DNA of 64,000 bases from Sipunculus nudus (lineage: Eukaryota > Annelida > Sipuncula > Golfingiida > Sipunculidae). The notes under the pieces were generated by a model. That model saw nothing but the letters and a program-made list of their open reading frames with translations. It was not told where the DNA came from and made no database searches. This document shows positions 25,880 to 38,486 of this stretch, piece after piece. The position numbers were made by a program, and so were the translations under genes. The stretch is taken from positions 22,205,714 to 22,269,713 of the forward strand of contig CM049320.1 in NCBI GenBank assembly GCA_026874595.1. Reading direction: 5' to 3'. Within the stretch, counting starts at the first letter, position 1; the number at the start of each line of letters is the position of its first letter.

Positions 25880-26560
25880 GATGACGATGATGATTACGAT
25901 TATTATCATTATTATTATTATTATTATTGTTATTATTATTATACAGCCGTCTATGACGGGACGTATTATGGTATACCCAACGGCCGTCCGTCGTGCCGTC
26001 CATCTGTCCGTCCGTCCGTTAACTTTTAGTGTAGCCGCTTTAAACTTATCGGGGCTTTGATGGATTTCCACGAAACTCGCCATAACTACTTACCAATAGA
26101 TAATCACACCCGAGTTGGATAATCGGCAGATTCCGTGCATTGGATACTCGGCAGATTCCGTGCATATTTAATATGGTCAGAGGTCACTAAGCTACTTTGT
26201 TGTGTCGCCGCGATAACTTACGAGGAATAAGATGGATTGATAAAACTCAACAGAAATATTTATCAATAAAATATCTCACTAAAGTTTGATTTTCAATAAA
26301 ATCCAAGCATATGTAATGAGGTCATAGGTCACCGCATTTTGGAGGCACCGTGGTGACTAACAAAAAGATCTGATGGATTTTCATATTACTCATGATGAAT
26401 ATTAACCAATACAGTTTCTCACCTGAATTACATTCTCAGCAAATTCACATATATCTAATTATGTCAGAGTCACAACATATGCAACGGGCGTATTTTGCAC
26501 TATTTGTGGTGCCTTTTTATTATTATTGTAGTGTTTTTTTCATTGATTTCAGCTTAGAGC
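25880..26560. repeat. dispersed repeat C with ATT microsatellite
   Basis: (ATT)n at about 25895-25941 precedes GACGGGACGTATTATGGTAT and a CCGTCCGTCCG stretch. Then come phrases shared with 52380-52660: GTTGTGTCGCCG, GGTCAGAGGTCAC and GATGGATT. A 24-bp duplication (CGGCAGATTCCGTGCAT) is at 26122-26165. No frame is coding. Similar CCGTCTGTCCGTCC edges occur near 35215 and 44945. Confidence 0.5.
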
Positions 26561-26607
26561 TATAGCTTATAACGGATACATTCACTCTCTTGTTATTTGC
26601 AAATAAT

Positions 26608-27539
26608 GATGGTGATGATGGTGGTGGTGAAAGTGATGAAAGCGGTGGTGGCGGAGGTGGTAATGATGATGGTGGTGGTGGTGATGGTGGTGATGGTGAT
26701 GTGGATGAAAGTGGTGATGATGTTGGTGAAAGTGGTGATGATGATGTTGGTGATAATGATGATGATGATGATGATGATGATGGTGGTGGTTGCGGTGGTT
26801 GTGGTGGTGATGATGATGATGGTTGTGGTGGTGGTGGTGGTGATGATGATGGTGAAAGTAGTAATAATGATGTTGGTGAAAGTGGTGATGATGATAATAT
26901 TAGTGAAAGTAATGATAAAGAGGATGGTGATGGTGGTGGTGTTGGTGATGATGATGGTGGTGGTGGTGGTGATGCTGATGATGATGCTGATGATGTTGAT
27001 GGTTGTGGTGGTGGTGGTGGTGGTGATGATGATGGTGAAAGTGGTAATAATGATGTTGGTGAAAGTGGTGATGATGATGATATTAGTGAAAGTAATGATA
27101 AAGAGGATGGTGATGGTGGTGGTGTTGGTGATGATGATGGTGGTGGTGGTAGTGATGTAAGCGGTGGTGGCGGAGGTGGTAATGATGATGGTGGTGGTGG
27201 TGATGGTGGTGATGGTGATGTGGGTGAAAGTGGTGATGATGTTGGTGAAAGTGGTGATGATGATGTTGGTGATAATGATGATGATGATGCTGATGATGAT
27301 GATGGTGGTTGTGGTGGTTGTGGTGGTGATGATGATGATGGTGGTGGTGGTGGTGGTGATGATAATGGTGAAAGTAGTAATAATGATGTTGGTGAAAGTG
27401 GTGATGATGATGATATTGGTGAAAGTAATGATAAAGAGGATGGTGATGGTGGTGGTATTGGATATGATGATTGTGGTGGTGGTGGTGGTGATGATGATGA
27501 TGATGCTGATGATGCTGATGATGGTGGTGGTGGTGGTGG

Positions 27540-27580
<41 letters not shown>

Positions 27581-27712
27581 TTAGTGAAAGTGGTGATGAT
27601 GTTGGTGAAAGTAGTGATGATGATGTTGGTGAAAGTGATGATGATGGTGGTGGTGGTGATGATGAAAGTGGTGATGATGTTGGTGAAAGTGGTGATGATG
27701 ATGTTGGTGATA

Positions 27713-27754
<42 letters not shown>

Positions 27755-27788
27755 GTGGTGGTTGCGGTGGTTGTGGTGGTGGTGGTGG

Positions 27789-27831
<43 letters not shown>

Positions 27832-27966
27832 AGTGAAAGTGGTGATGATGTTGGTGAAAGTAGTGATGATGATGTTGGTGAAGGTGATGATGATGGTGGT
27901 GGTGGTGGTGATGATGAAAGTGGTGATGATGCTGGTGGTGGTGATGATGATGATGATGATGATGAC
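26608..27966 (+). repeat. GAT/GGT/AGT trinucleotide array next to an exon
   Basis: 1.36 kb of GAT, GGT and occasional GAAAGT units. Long blocks repeat: GCGGTGGTGGCGGAGGTGGT lies at about 26642 and 27161 (period about 519), and a block with GAAAGTAATGATAAAGAGGA occurs three times. The array stops at GATGAC, and the exon E acceptor is reached 17 bases later. The stop-free Asp/Gly and Met/Val frames are products of the trinucleotide repeat. The transcript strand is purine-rich with GGT runs. Confidence 0.95.
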
Positions 27967-27982
27967 TGTTTATTGATTACAG

Positions 27983-28110
27983 ACGGAAGCTACAGTTTAT
28001 GGCCCCTGGGGTACCTATCCTGCCGTGTTCCGCTGCGTTCATTAACATCTACCTGATGTTAAAGTTACCTCCTCTCACCTGGATGCGACTGGGCGTTTGG
28101 TTGGGGATAG
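27983..28110 (+). CDS. SLC7A14: SLC7A14-like transporter, exon E
   Basis: A 128-bp exon after GATTACAG. Its first base completes the Lys codon left open by exon D. It reads RKLQFMAPGVPILPCSAAFI, then NIYLMLKLPPLTWMRLGVWL and GIG, with one base of the last codon before gtttgt. This is the AA_permease_C region: the Pro-rich turn and the NIYLM.KL...TW.R..VW helix are typical of CAT/SLC7A14. The donor gtttgt is weak, but the join to exon F is exact. Confidence 0.92.
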
Positions 28111-28554
28111 GTTTGTATTTATTCTCTATTTGTTGCCTTGAAATACACATTTCTCTCTATACTGTCGACATCTATCGGTCACGGCTGACACCAATTGTTA
28201 TGCACAGTGACAAAGAAAGATAAAGTAAAATATCAAATGATATATACCGGTAAGCAAACATATTTCATATTCAGAATTACGATTTTTATTATATGCCCCT
28301 TGCTTGCATCACTTTTCATATGATAAACCAAAGTTAACTCTTTAAATAATCATTTATCGCAAAGCTTGTTAATATATAAAGTTATGCGAAGTGTGCATTT
28401 TAATTAAAAGGTCTCAATATTCGTATTTGGTTACACACAAACACACACACGCGTGAGTTGGGCACCCGTGCACGCCGCCAGCACATTGTTCCGTCATGCA
28501 AAATCATGATGTCCACTAACGGAGCAATAAGTATATACAAGTTTAGGTTTACCT

Positions 28555-28775
28555 ACGCTAATTGCGTGGACAGTCGAAGGTAAAACGCTCGGCTCTCTCC
28601 GCTGTCAATCGGGGATATGATACGGCGTGGCTATGAGAGTGTGTTGTAGTTGTCCGTCCAAGGCCTGTGGTTTTCTCCGGGTTCTCCAGTTTACCCCCCC
28701 CCCCCCCTACAAACTAGCGAACGTCACCGTCTGAGCCTTGGAGAGTGTCGCGATTAACCGTTATAACGTTTAGTA
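28555..28775 (+). mobile_element. probable SINE fragment
   Basis: AAACGCTCGGCTCTCTCCGC, then GGCGTGGCTATGAGAGTGTG and GTGGTTTTCTCCGGGTTCTC, followed by a poly-C stretch. The ..GGTTTTCTCCGGGTTCTCC.. phrase is familiar from mollusc SINE bodies (recalled, not searched). The B-box is degenerate. Confidence 0.4.
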
Positions 28776-29700
28776 CAATGTTAAAAATTAATAAGTTTAT
28801 ATTATTTGTGTAACAATAAACCTGTCTTTAATTATTGTCTATTTCAGAATACCTACTTTATATAATTAGTACTCAATTGCTAGATGAAAGTACCACATCG
28901 ACATTAATTGTAGATTCCAGATACATTTACTTTTTTTATTAATACATGTATATCCTGATATACCGATGTTTGTTTGATATGCTTTTATTACCGCTACCTC
29001 ACACCATGTCTTCTTCCTCCCTAACATCATGATCGGGTTCAACTTTCCTTTACAATAATGACATCTGTCGGCGACAACGGGCACTAAGAACTGAGGCACG
29101 CGGTAAAGAAGAAGAAAGCCATGTTTTGTTGTATTTTAAATAGCAAAAATACAAAACCAACCTTATTTTCAACAGCGGGAAATAATGTTATTGTCGCTGC
29201 CTCTGACGTGTATCTATTAATTACCCATCACTTGATAAAACCCCCATTAACGGCTCATTTGACCAGAAACCAAACTTTGGACCGCGTTGTATTCACAGAG
29301 CACGACTCCGTTTTTCTCTGAGTATGGGTAAAGAAAAACAGGACATATTTAACTAGCAGTAGACCCATCTGTGTGCATCTGTGCAGTTAGAAATTGTAAA
29401 TGTGCAGTTTCCAATCTAGATTTGTGCACCTCTAATTTCTTTTTTTTTCACGTCAGAGACTGATGCACAATACTGTTTAATGTGCAGTTTTCTTCTTTTT
29501 AAATCTAATTTTAGTAACAAATTTATTAAATTAAATTATTGCATCTCTATTCTAACAATTCTTCTTCGTTTTCATTTTCTATAATTTATTTGGTTGGAGG
29601 TAACCTAGCCAAGTGTATGTACAACTGCCAAATTCCATACCGGTTTCGGAATCACACGCTTCCTCTCATTTTTATCTTGGCGTTAACCACACCCGGTGAC

Positions 29701-29920
29701 TACTGCACCTGCGGGTATTGGGCGTTTAATCGTCTCCTTACTGGGTCATACCACATAGGAACCCCCGAAAGGCGCACTTGTCTGTGCGTGTAACATGGCC
29801 GTTGGGCTCGTCCTTCCCATTAAGCCTGCAGAGCGCTTACCTTGGGTGGGGGTCGACCGTAAAAATCTCACCGATTCGAACTCACGATCTACCGACTCAA
29901 CCCCTAGCCACAGGTGCCGG
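29701..29920 (-). mobile_element. tRNA-derived SINE, family 1, minus-strand copy
   Basis: On the minus strand it starts CCGGCACCTGTGGCTAGGGG, has the B-box GAGTTCGAATCGG, then the body AGGCTTAATGGGAAGGACGA and GTGCGCCTTTCGGGGGTTCC, and ends GGAGACGATTAAACGCCCAA plus a GCAGGTGCAGTA tail. The plus copy at 7290-7537 has the same order. Confidence 0.72.
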
Positions 29921-30496
29921 TTACAAATACTAATTTGAAATATAGTTTTAGAGCACATCATAGTTGATTTTACGCTTTGCAAAAGAAAAAATTATAATTA
30001 TTAATTTTTTTATATTTTATGCTCACAGGAATACTTGATTACACGTTTGTGCAGTTTTACAATTTCCTTAAAACATACCCTAAAGAATTAAAACATTTCC
30101 CCCTAGTATACTGTGTCATCTATGCACATGTATCAATACGCAGTTATATCCACCATGGAAATATGTATGATTAGAATTGTTTACATGGACATGAGCCTTT
30201 TTGAGATTATGACTAAATAGAATAGGTAATTAACATTTGCTAAGTACACGTATGGGCAATATACACACACTGTTTGTGGAAAAGTATAACTTATAAAATT
30301 CCATAGTTTAAGTAATGCCATAACATGAAGGCGTAGTATTAAAGACATCGACCGCGGAAAGGTGACACCGGGTGACCGTTGAAAGCCCAGCGCGCATGCG
30401 CGTGGAAAGCGTGTATTAAGTCCTGTGGTCCTATCTCACTGAAAAAGTTTGATAAAATTTTGATACAGCTTTAAAAAAAATAAATTTTCTTTCCAG

Positions 30497-30732
30497 GGCT
30501 ACTCCTATACTTCAGTTATGGAATGTGGAATAGTGTTAAGGAACGCCGCCAGAGGGAGAAAGAAGAGGAGTTGGCGAAAGGTGACCCAAATAACCCCGCG
30601 TCTTATCAGCAGACGACATTACCTGGAGAGGGCGACTTCCCGGACGTGTTTCCAGAAAAGTCACTGACGCCCCCTGGCGGTCCTACCAGTAACCAACATA
30701 ATGCCAATAACGTTTCCAATATAGACAGATAG
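30497..30732 (+). CDS. SLC7A14: SLC7A14-like transporter, last coding exon F
   Basis: It completes the Gly codon, reads LLLYFSYGMWNSVKERRQRE (last helix end plus a basic cytosolic start), then a hydrophilic tail of about 55 residues rich in Pro, Gly and Asn ending NVSNIDR and TAG (30730-30732). LLxYFxYGxWNS is the SLC7A14 ending. The tail after it is not conserved and is shorter than the long vertebrate SLC7A14 tail. All six exons sum to a whole number of codons. Confidence 0.9.
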
Positions 30733-30908
30733 AATTATAGAGAGATATTTAAGAACGTACTTAGCAATATATTTGTTGCCAATTTTATCTGATTATCTTA
30801 GTAATAGTGCACAGCAAATCACCCCCTTGGGATAGATAAAGTGTATTTTATCCAGCCGGCGCAGTGGTTTTTGTTATGCAGAATTTGTACACATCATATA
30901 GTTAGTGC

Positions 30909-30914
30909 AATAAA
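30909..30914 (+). promoter_or_regulatory. polyadenylation signal of SLC7A14-like gene
   Basis: AATAAA 177 bases after the stop codon, giving a short 3' UTR of roughly 200 bases. Confidence 0.7.
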
Positions 30915-30932
30915 GTAGGAAAAGGGTGGCGT

Positions 30933-33587
30933 TTCCGAGTTTAAATGTTATTTATATTACGTTCAAATTAAAGTGTCTGTATATTGTTGAAAAATGATAC
31001 CTGTCGTATAAATATTTAAAAAACCACTAAAAGCTGACCGTTTTATAACAAAAGTTGACTTGATGTTGTCATGCATTTTTTTTTGGCTACAGTAAACTAT
31101 AAAAAGTGATAAAAGTTCTAATTCTTAGATAACACGAATATTTAATGAAAAAGTATATTTTAGACATGTATACATATATTTTACAAATTCCTTAATATTC
31201 CTTGTTATATATGGTGCCTGAGTGTGTTATGGGACGTAACCTGGAAGTCAAGGTATTGAAATCTCACTGTTACTATAGGGTTCAAATCCAGTACAGTAAA
31301 TATATGTGTTAAAATTTTGATCTGGTTACGTATATTCCTGCAACCGCCTTTAAATTTCGTAAAACGTGATATTTCTAATAAAAAATGTTTTTTCATAATC
31401 AACAGGTCCTTTGAATATTCAGAAATACACATTATAACAATTTTCAATTATTTCCTAAGATACTTTAATATTTTATTTGTTTTAAATCCTGCCATTTTGA
31501 TGGCAGTCCGGGAAATTACTAGTATGTATTCCCTTAAAGACCCCGCAAGGCCCCCTAAACTCCATTTCACAATTAAGTAATTTAACGATGTAACCGTTGA
31601 GTTTTGTACAAGTGTAACTGGAAATTTTAAGGCTTGTGCTTATTTTATTGGTTTGATATATTGATATAAAAATTAAAGAGTTTAAGAGATAAGTTTCTAC
31701 CAAGAACGTCTAAAGCTTCTATACAAATATAGTAAGGACCCCCCCCCCCCAAAAAAAAAAACACATTCAAAGTTTTTGCAGAAATATCACATGTATTGGT
31801 CGTCCGGAAATTTCCTTGACATAGACCTTCGACAAAGAATAACCGCCCATTCGAAATCTCTCCTCGGATTATTAGTATTAGGGTTACATTAATCGGCATA
31901 TGATGCATAATGCTAAGGATGTTTTTCTAGAAATAGGTAAGTTGATCATAAGTTGATCATAAGTTGCTTTTTTATAAGAGCCACCCGGTTAGTTCTGTGA
32001 ATTACATGTCGTATGCCTTATTGTATTTAACATGAAACTATTTAAAATATTCGGTCGTTTTTCTTGATAGAGGTTATTTATAAACTGCCATGTATTATTT
32101 CTTGAAAAATTGTGTCTCAAGGAAAACCCTTATGCATGTTGTGTTTCTTCTGGTATAAAGATCGATGTTTGGTTAAATATTTTAGGAAATGTTTATTTGT
32201 ACGTGTATTATTTAACTTCGTTTAAATATATTACATACACTCAGAATGAACGATATAAATATATATGTAAGACAAAAATGAATGTAATTTGAAATGATAT
32301 AGACCTGACAGGCCGTTTTTTAATTATATTTACCAGTGAAATATATAAAACATAGCGTAACCGAATGCCTGAATGTACGTTACTGGTACAGAGACTTCTT
32401 TAGTTAAGTATACTAAGAGTCTGAGTAGTGGACAGTGGTATTCCCTAATATTTGCATGCTATTATGTCATAAGGCCTCTAAATGACCTCACGATTATCTC
32501 TCATAAGCATATTTTTACATACACCTTAGACCAAGGACCCATCATTTATTGGCGGTGAAAGCTCCGGAAAGGCGTCAAGGGAAAACACCCTCAGTTCAGC
32601 TTAGTGGTGTCAGGTGGCGCCACTACCGCCTCTTTGCCCATTTTACCAGACGGTATATCGACTGATTAGTTCTGTAACTTTCCTCTTTCTTACGGCCAAT
32701 TGTTCAACTAGTGCATTCGTTGGGAATGATTAATATAAAGCTTTTTGACTTTGCCAGTTTGGAATATAGTCTCCCCCATCTTAACATCCTTTGAAACCAA
32801 CCTTGAAGTGGTTGGAAAGAGTAAGATAAGCATAAGATAAGGTAAGTCCCCCTTATCTCCCTTTTATCAGTATACATATTGTTCTATGTTCTCGTACATC
32901 CATAAGAATGATAAGAAAACAATGATAACGTATGGGTTATTAGAAACGAACCATCAGGGCTTCAGCCATCTCTGAATTTCATAGATATTTATAATAATCG
33001 GGCATGTTGTACTTTATTCTTAACAAAAATGGAAATAATAGACGGTTCATCTAAACACGCATCATTGAAAAACCAGACTGTATTCTTTGACTTAATTTTG
33101 GTTCCTTTTATCAAATTAACCAATGGAAGAAACAAAAATACTGAGAATTATGAATAAATACAATGTTAAAACTACGTATATATCTGCAGGCGAGAATAGC
33201 AAGGCTAATTTTGCGTTGTGTTATACCACGGAGATCCAATAATTACAATGTAAATACAATATTAAGTATATTTTAGTATTGTTCAAATCTGAGCGCCCAT
33301 GTGAGCTACAGGTTTGCTATGTGTGTGTTGATATAGCAGCTGTATTGTTATTATGGCATAATTTTTTATATCAATGTTTATATATTAATTTAATCGATAT
33401 ATTCCTGATGATTATATGTAAATGTGATTTCAAATTTTAAGACTCGGAAACTCGCCTAGACGCAAAAGCACAAATGTTAACAATGAGCGAATTTGACAAC
33501 AACTGATTGATCAGAAGTTGAGTGTTATGCTGATTGCAGTTATTTTAACAACAGGATTGGAATAAATGGGGTACAAACAATTCAGTG
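30933..33587. other. intergenic, no feature seen
   Basis: AT-rich DNA. The only simple sequences are the C10/A10 run at about 31741-31760 and the short duplication AAGTTGATCAT at 31940. The open frames present lack any family feature. Confidence 0.6.
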
Positions 33588-33731
33588 TTGTGATGTAAGA
33601 CGTGCCATGGAGAGAGAGAGTGAGAGAGACAGACAGAGAGAGAGAGACAGAAAGAGAGCTGGAGCCAATGCAAGATATCAGAGAGAGAGGCAGAGACAAA
33701 GACAGAAACAGAGCTGGAACTAATGTAGAAT

Positions 33732-33819
<88 letters not shown>

Positions 33820-33875
33820 CTGGAGCTAATGCAAGAGAACAAGAGTGTTGTGATGTTAGACGTGCAATGAATAGG

Positions 33876-33929
<54 letters not shown>

Positions 33930-34031
33930 GAGCTGGAACTAAAGTAAGAAATCTCAGAGAGAAAGAGAGAGACAGACAAACATACATACAGACAAAGAGA
34001 GAAAAGTAGAGCTGGAACAAATGAAGGAAAG

Positions 34032-34089
<58 letters not shown>

Positions 34090-34165
34090 GAGACAGAGAG
34101 ACAGAGGGACAGAGAGAGAGAGAGCAATAGAGGTCGAGCTAAAGTAAGAAATCAGAGAGAGAGAT
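33581..34165 (-). repeat. compound (GA)n arrays joined by a repeated linker
   Basis: At least six (GA)n tracts, the longest at 33736-33816 and 34035-34085, are joined by variants of GAGCTGGAACTAATGTAAGAAATCTC. A second linker, GTGTTGTGATGT(A/T)AGACGTGC, occurs at 33583 and 33844. The whole locus therefore evolves as a higher-order repeat, not as separate microsatellites. Confidence 0.85.
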
Positions 34166-34834
34166 GTCTTACTTTGATACGTGTGATAGTGAGAGACAGC
34201 CATCAGAAGAAACGAGAGCATACCGGGCTGATGCAGGCTGCACCAACAGTTCGGAGATCAAAAGATAAAAGAAAAAGAGTCCAGGTCGCACTTTACAGTT
34301 GGGGTATTCGTCACCTCTTAAGTAGATCTTCCGGACCGTTATTAAAATAAAAGTTTAAGTATGCAAATAAAAATAAATCCATGTATATGTACGCTACTTA
34401 GGGAGGAGGATGGATTCTATTAAACTGCATTATTTCGTGAAATTTGCGAGAAAAAAATATATTGAAATGATATATAGATAAAGATAAATTACCGGCTGAT
34501 ACTTTTTTTTCAGAATAATATCCAAATTACCTTTTCTTTATAAAATCTTATCAATTGCTGATTGGTGAAACAGCTGTCAGAGATAACATACAATTAAAAA
34601 GAAATGGTAAAAATGTGTCTGATCGTCCTGTTCGACTAGAGATCTTTTCTAGTCTTATTATATAATAGGTCGAATTTTGCTTCCTCTGCGTTCCCGCTCC
34701 TTCAATGGAGCGGGCACATATAGAGAGAGCAAACTCCAACCGATTATTTAACAAGGGCACCGCAAAGCGGGGCATCCCCTCGCACGGGAGGATATATTTT
34801 TACTCTGTGTATAACACAGTGAGAAAATCAAAAG

Positions 34835-35270
34835 GGCAGCTTTGTGACCTTGACCGTTGACCCTCTGTCCTCAAACTCGATGGTCAAACGCTTTGGCTGG
34901 AAACGCATCCAAAATCTTTTTGAAGAAATTCCTGTGGCCTTTGACCTTTGACCCCATGACCTCAAAAACGAAAGAAATTTTTCCCATCAGAGTAGGTGAG
35001 TGATATGTGAAAGATAACAGGTTTTGGTCAAACAGTTTGGCTTAAGATGCGTCAACAAGCTTTTCGAAGAGGGGGGTCCTTTGTCCTTGGCCTTTGATCA
35101 CGTGACCTAAAAAATCGATACGATTCTTCATCATGTTGGGTGAGCCATATGTGATAGATGAAAGGTGTTGGTCAAATGGATTGGCCTAAACGGTCCATCA
35201 GTCAACACCTGACGGACGGACAGACGGACGGCCCCACGGATGCACGAACGGAGGCGATAATAAGAGAAGA
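34835..35270 (-). repeat. dispersed repeat with clustered nuclear-receptor-like half-sites
   Basis: The phrase TTTGGTCAAACGNTTTGGCT... and a (C/T)CTTTGACCTTTGACC-type box recur about three times in 430 bp, ending in ACGGACGGACAGACGGACGG. On the minus strand 34942-34954 reads GGGTCAAAGGTCA. This is a decayed mobile repeat. No frame is coding. Confidence 0.55.
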
Positions 35271-36796
35271 TTTTGTCAAACTTCGGAAAATGTAATCTTT
35301 TCTATGGTCTGTTTAACAGTAGGTGCATACAGATATTTTTCGCATAGGCTTAATGAACTGGAATGAAACCAAAAACATACTTTGCACAATATTTTAGTTA
35401 TTCATTCAAATCAATATCTGAGAAAAGGGTTTACAACATCTTAACCCTATGCATTGATGAAGGTCATTTTGTTTGTACATTGATTTTTTTGCTGATATGT
35501 GCATAATGTGGGTAAACGTATGATAAATGTTTATTTTATACCCATTTGGCTCATGGAATATATTAATATTTTTATTGTACAAATGCAAATGTGCAATATG
35601 CACGTTTGTTCTACTTTGTTTATTATATAATGTGAATTTATTATTTGCATATGAGGAGGAGAACACTGTGCCCCGTTTTCAAATCTTCTTGCTATTTTGA
35701 AAAAAAATATTGTTTAAACAATAGTATGTGCGCAAATTCTTAATATTTGAAGCGGACCGAAGGTAACATCGAATGATATTGTTCATTAATGGCATATCAT
35801 TTGAAAAATCGGGTATCATTTAAATAGTAATATTTGACCATACAAGATTTATAAACGTTTTATATTATGTTTTTCCGACTTGCCTTCCACGATGAGGCCA
35901 CTTAGAAAACCAACGGTTTAAAAGAAACTGTTGGCAGATATAATATTTAAAAAAAAACACTATATTTTATGTATGTTTAACTTACCTTATATGAGAAAAG
36001 GTATTTTAATGTTTTTGTAAGCTTTGATTCCTGTACAGATATTGCATATATTTCCAATATTTGAACAAAAATGCTTGTTTCTGCCTCAACCTAAGTTTAA
36101 TTAGGTCGGTTAAGGTCTTAATATCGCCAAAAGTCATTTAATTTCCATTTTTATACCCACCTCGTCACGAATATATTATTGACAATTTATTTCACCATTC
36201 GGAAATTTATTTAGCAATTGCCCTTTCAAACCAACATATTTCTGTATATTTGTGAATATTTAAGATAATGTATTTGTTAAATATATATTTTTACTAACAG
36301 ATGTAAGATACATCCCGTTTTTTTTATAAAAATGAAAAAAAAAATAGCTTCAAATTTCAAAATATTCAGACCAACAACAAAAACTTATGTATATATAGCA
36401 GACTATAAGAAGATTCAAAATGTTAATTTGTTATTGGGACTTAAAGTTATTTCAATATATATTTTAAAGCTAGATTGAACCAAGGTAGTTTGACGGTATT
36501 AAGACAGTGATGTTGGTATCTCAAATTCATATATTAATTGAAGGTGGTGGCAGTAAATCGTTATCAGGCAATTCTTCATTGACCTTGACCCGGAAATGCC
36601 TGCTTATGGTTTTGATTGAAGTATCGGCAACGATGTCAGCTTTGTACCAAAAGTTTAAAAAAGTGGATAATATTTATTCAAATATTTTCCAATAAATACT
36701 AAGGAATTTGCTATTTCTATGGACCTTTCGGGAAGGTTCTTTCGCAGAGCCATCTATAAGAAACTATGTAAGACAACAGAGCAGGTAAATCCGTAA
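35271..36796. other. intergenic, no feature seen
   Basis: AT-rich DNA without repeats of note or supported coding frames. Confidence 0.55.
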
Positions 36797-36797
36797 A

Positions 36798-36866
36798 CCG
36801 GTACCCCGCTCTATTATGGTTCTCGGCTGAATGGCATGATAGAGCGGGGTACCAGTTTAGTAAACC
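36798..36866. mobile_element. short foldback related to the 53.3-kb MITE
   Basis: ACCGGTACCCCGCTCTATTA and its complement ATAGAGCGGGGTACCAGTTT face each other across about 25 bases. The arms match the terminal inverted repeat of the element at 53349-53881, so this is a near-solo, internally deleted copy. Confidence 0.7.
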
Positions 36867-37620
36867 CGGTCCATGAAAAGCATGTTCCGGGACCAAACTG
36901 GCCGAAGTCGCCAGGACTAAACTCAGCGAAACAAAGGGAGTAAACCAGTGGCTTCACCAGAATAGCAGATTTGCATTTCAGTTGATCAAATGTAGTAAAC
37001 AGGGAATAATAGCACGCGCTTCAAATATCGATTGAGCTGATAAAATAAACAGTGAAAGACCACGATATTACGTGACAGTGCGGTTCAGTGAGATAATGAA
37101 AGTATTAATTCAGGTCTGCACATATATGCAATTAAAGTATTTTTTACCTATACGCCATTAAAGGCAGGGGAAGTTAATTAAACTATATTATTTAGAAATA
37201 TAAATAAGGCTGCATCCGCTATTTATAATTAGATTATAATTAAATTACACTATTTAACCTCCGAGATATTACTTTTTACCTTTGTTAATTTCGTTTGTTT
37301 GTCCGCAATTTTCCGCAAAACGTTCTGAACAGATTTAGCGGAGAGTTAGAATAACATCTAAGAAGCGATCGTTAGATTTTGCTAGTAATTTGAATCCCCA
37401 TTAACTTTTTGTTAATTCAAATGATTTTAGCTAATTGTTACATTCGGCTATTTCATTTTAATAGAGCGGAGCATCTGTATTAGGGAGCGGCTTTGTTTCG
37501 AAGGTGACCTGAACTTGGGTCATTGAACCGTGACATAAATTTCTTGTGTTGCTATTGTAGTTTAATTACAGTCTTGGAAGAGGTTTATTGTGGTCTTTTA
37601 AATTCACCAAAACCATTATG

Positions 37621-37726
<106 letters not shown>

Positions 37727-38486
37727 TGGTTAGATTCATATTCGCGCGGATAAAATTTCGCAATTTCTTTTTTTCACATTGTTTCGCGAGGGTTCAATTT
37801 TCGCGATCGCACTACCCATTATACATCAATTATCTTATAATTTGATTATATTAAATAATGTGTGCCCAGAATAAAAAAAAACTGTACAGAGACCAAAACT
37901 AACATAGAAAGATTGTTAAATCTTGCCAGGTATTTTTAAAATATCTTATATCATATAAAATCCTTAAATCTTTGATTTAGGAGTAATGTACATGATCTGT
38001 TATTATTTATAGTAGCCATCTCTTCGACGATTGCCTTACTATTAACGAAGGTTTTATTTTTGCTATAATTTTCCTCTCACGAATATCGCGAATTAGAAAC
38101 ATTCGGGAACAAAAAGTCAACAACAGTTATACAGTAACTGTATATATATATGCAATATTAAACAGTTTCTGATATATAATTAATATGATATACATGTATA
38201 CGTGTTACAACTCACCAAGCAGGGAGCGCCATAAACTAATAATCAAAATATTATGCATGACACATTGTCTCAAAATAAGAGTTAAAACTATCTTGTAAAT
38301 CATCTTGTTTATAATAAAAATTATAAAAAAGCTATACATTATTTATCGGAATATTTGATTATAACCAACATAATACGTACAACCGTTAAACAGAATACGA
38401 AACAATTATCAGTGTTCTAATTAACGGAAATGTATACGTTGTAAGCAGGAAGAATATACCGTAATTACCTATAAGGTATCAATTTT

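Larger units (their letters stand above)
8630..27982. other. 19.35-kb repeat-filled intron D-E
   Basis: Donor gtaagt at 8630, acceptor GATTACAG at 27975-27982. Phase agrees on both sides (AA|A, Lys). It holds repeat A copy 1, SINE-like pieces, 36-bp and 32-bp minisatellites, (TA)n, (GA)n and a GAT/GGT array, listed separately. I see no supported coding exon inside. Between listed items, 13766-15569, 15726-18110, 18238-20544, 21013-21555 and 23923-25529 are AT-rich sequence without a recognisable gene. Confidence 0.85.
28111..30496. other. intron E-F (2.39 kb) with two SINE-like segments
   Basis: Donor gtttgt, acceptor TTTCTTTCCAG. It contains the SINE-like stretches listed below. Otherwise it is AT-rich, with repeated GTGCAGTTT phrases at 29382, 29401 and 29480 and no exon. 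Confidence 0.8.

Noticed and set aside
26590-28056. 488-residue Asp/Gly-rich open frame running into exon E
   Set aside because: It is the translation of the GAT/GGT repeat and enters exon E in the wrong frame; a Met/Val frame over the same bases is equally open.
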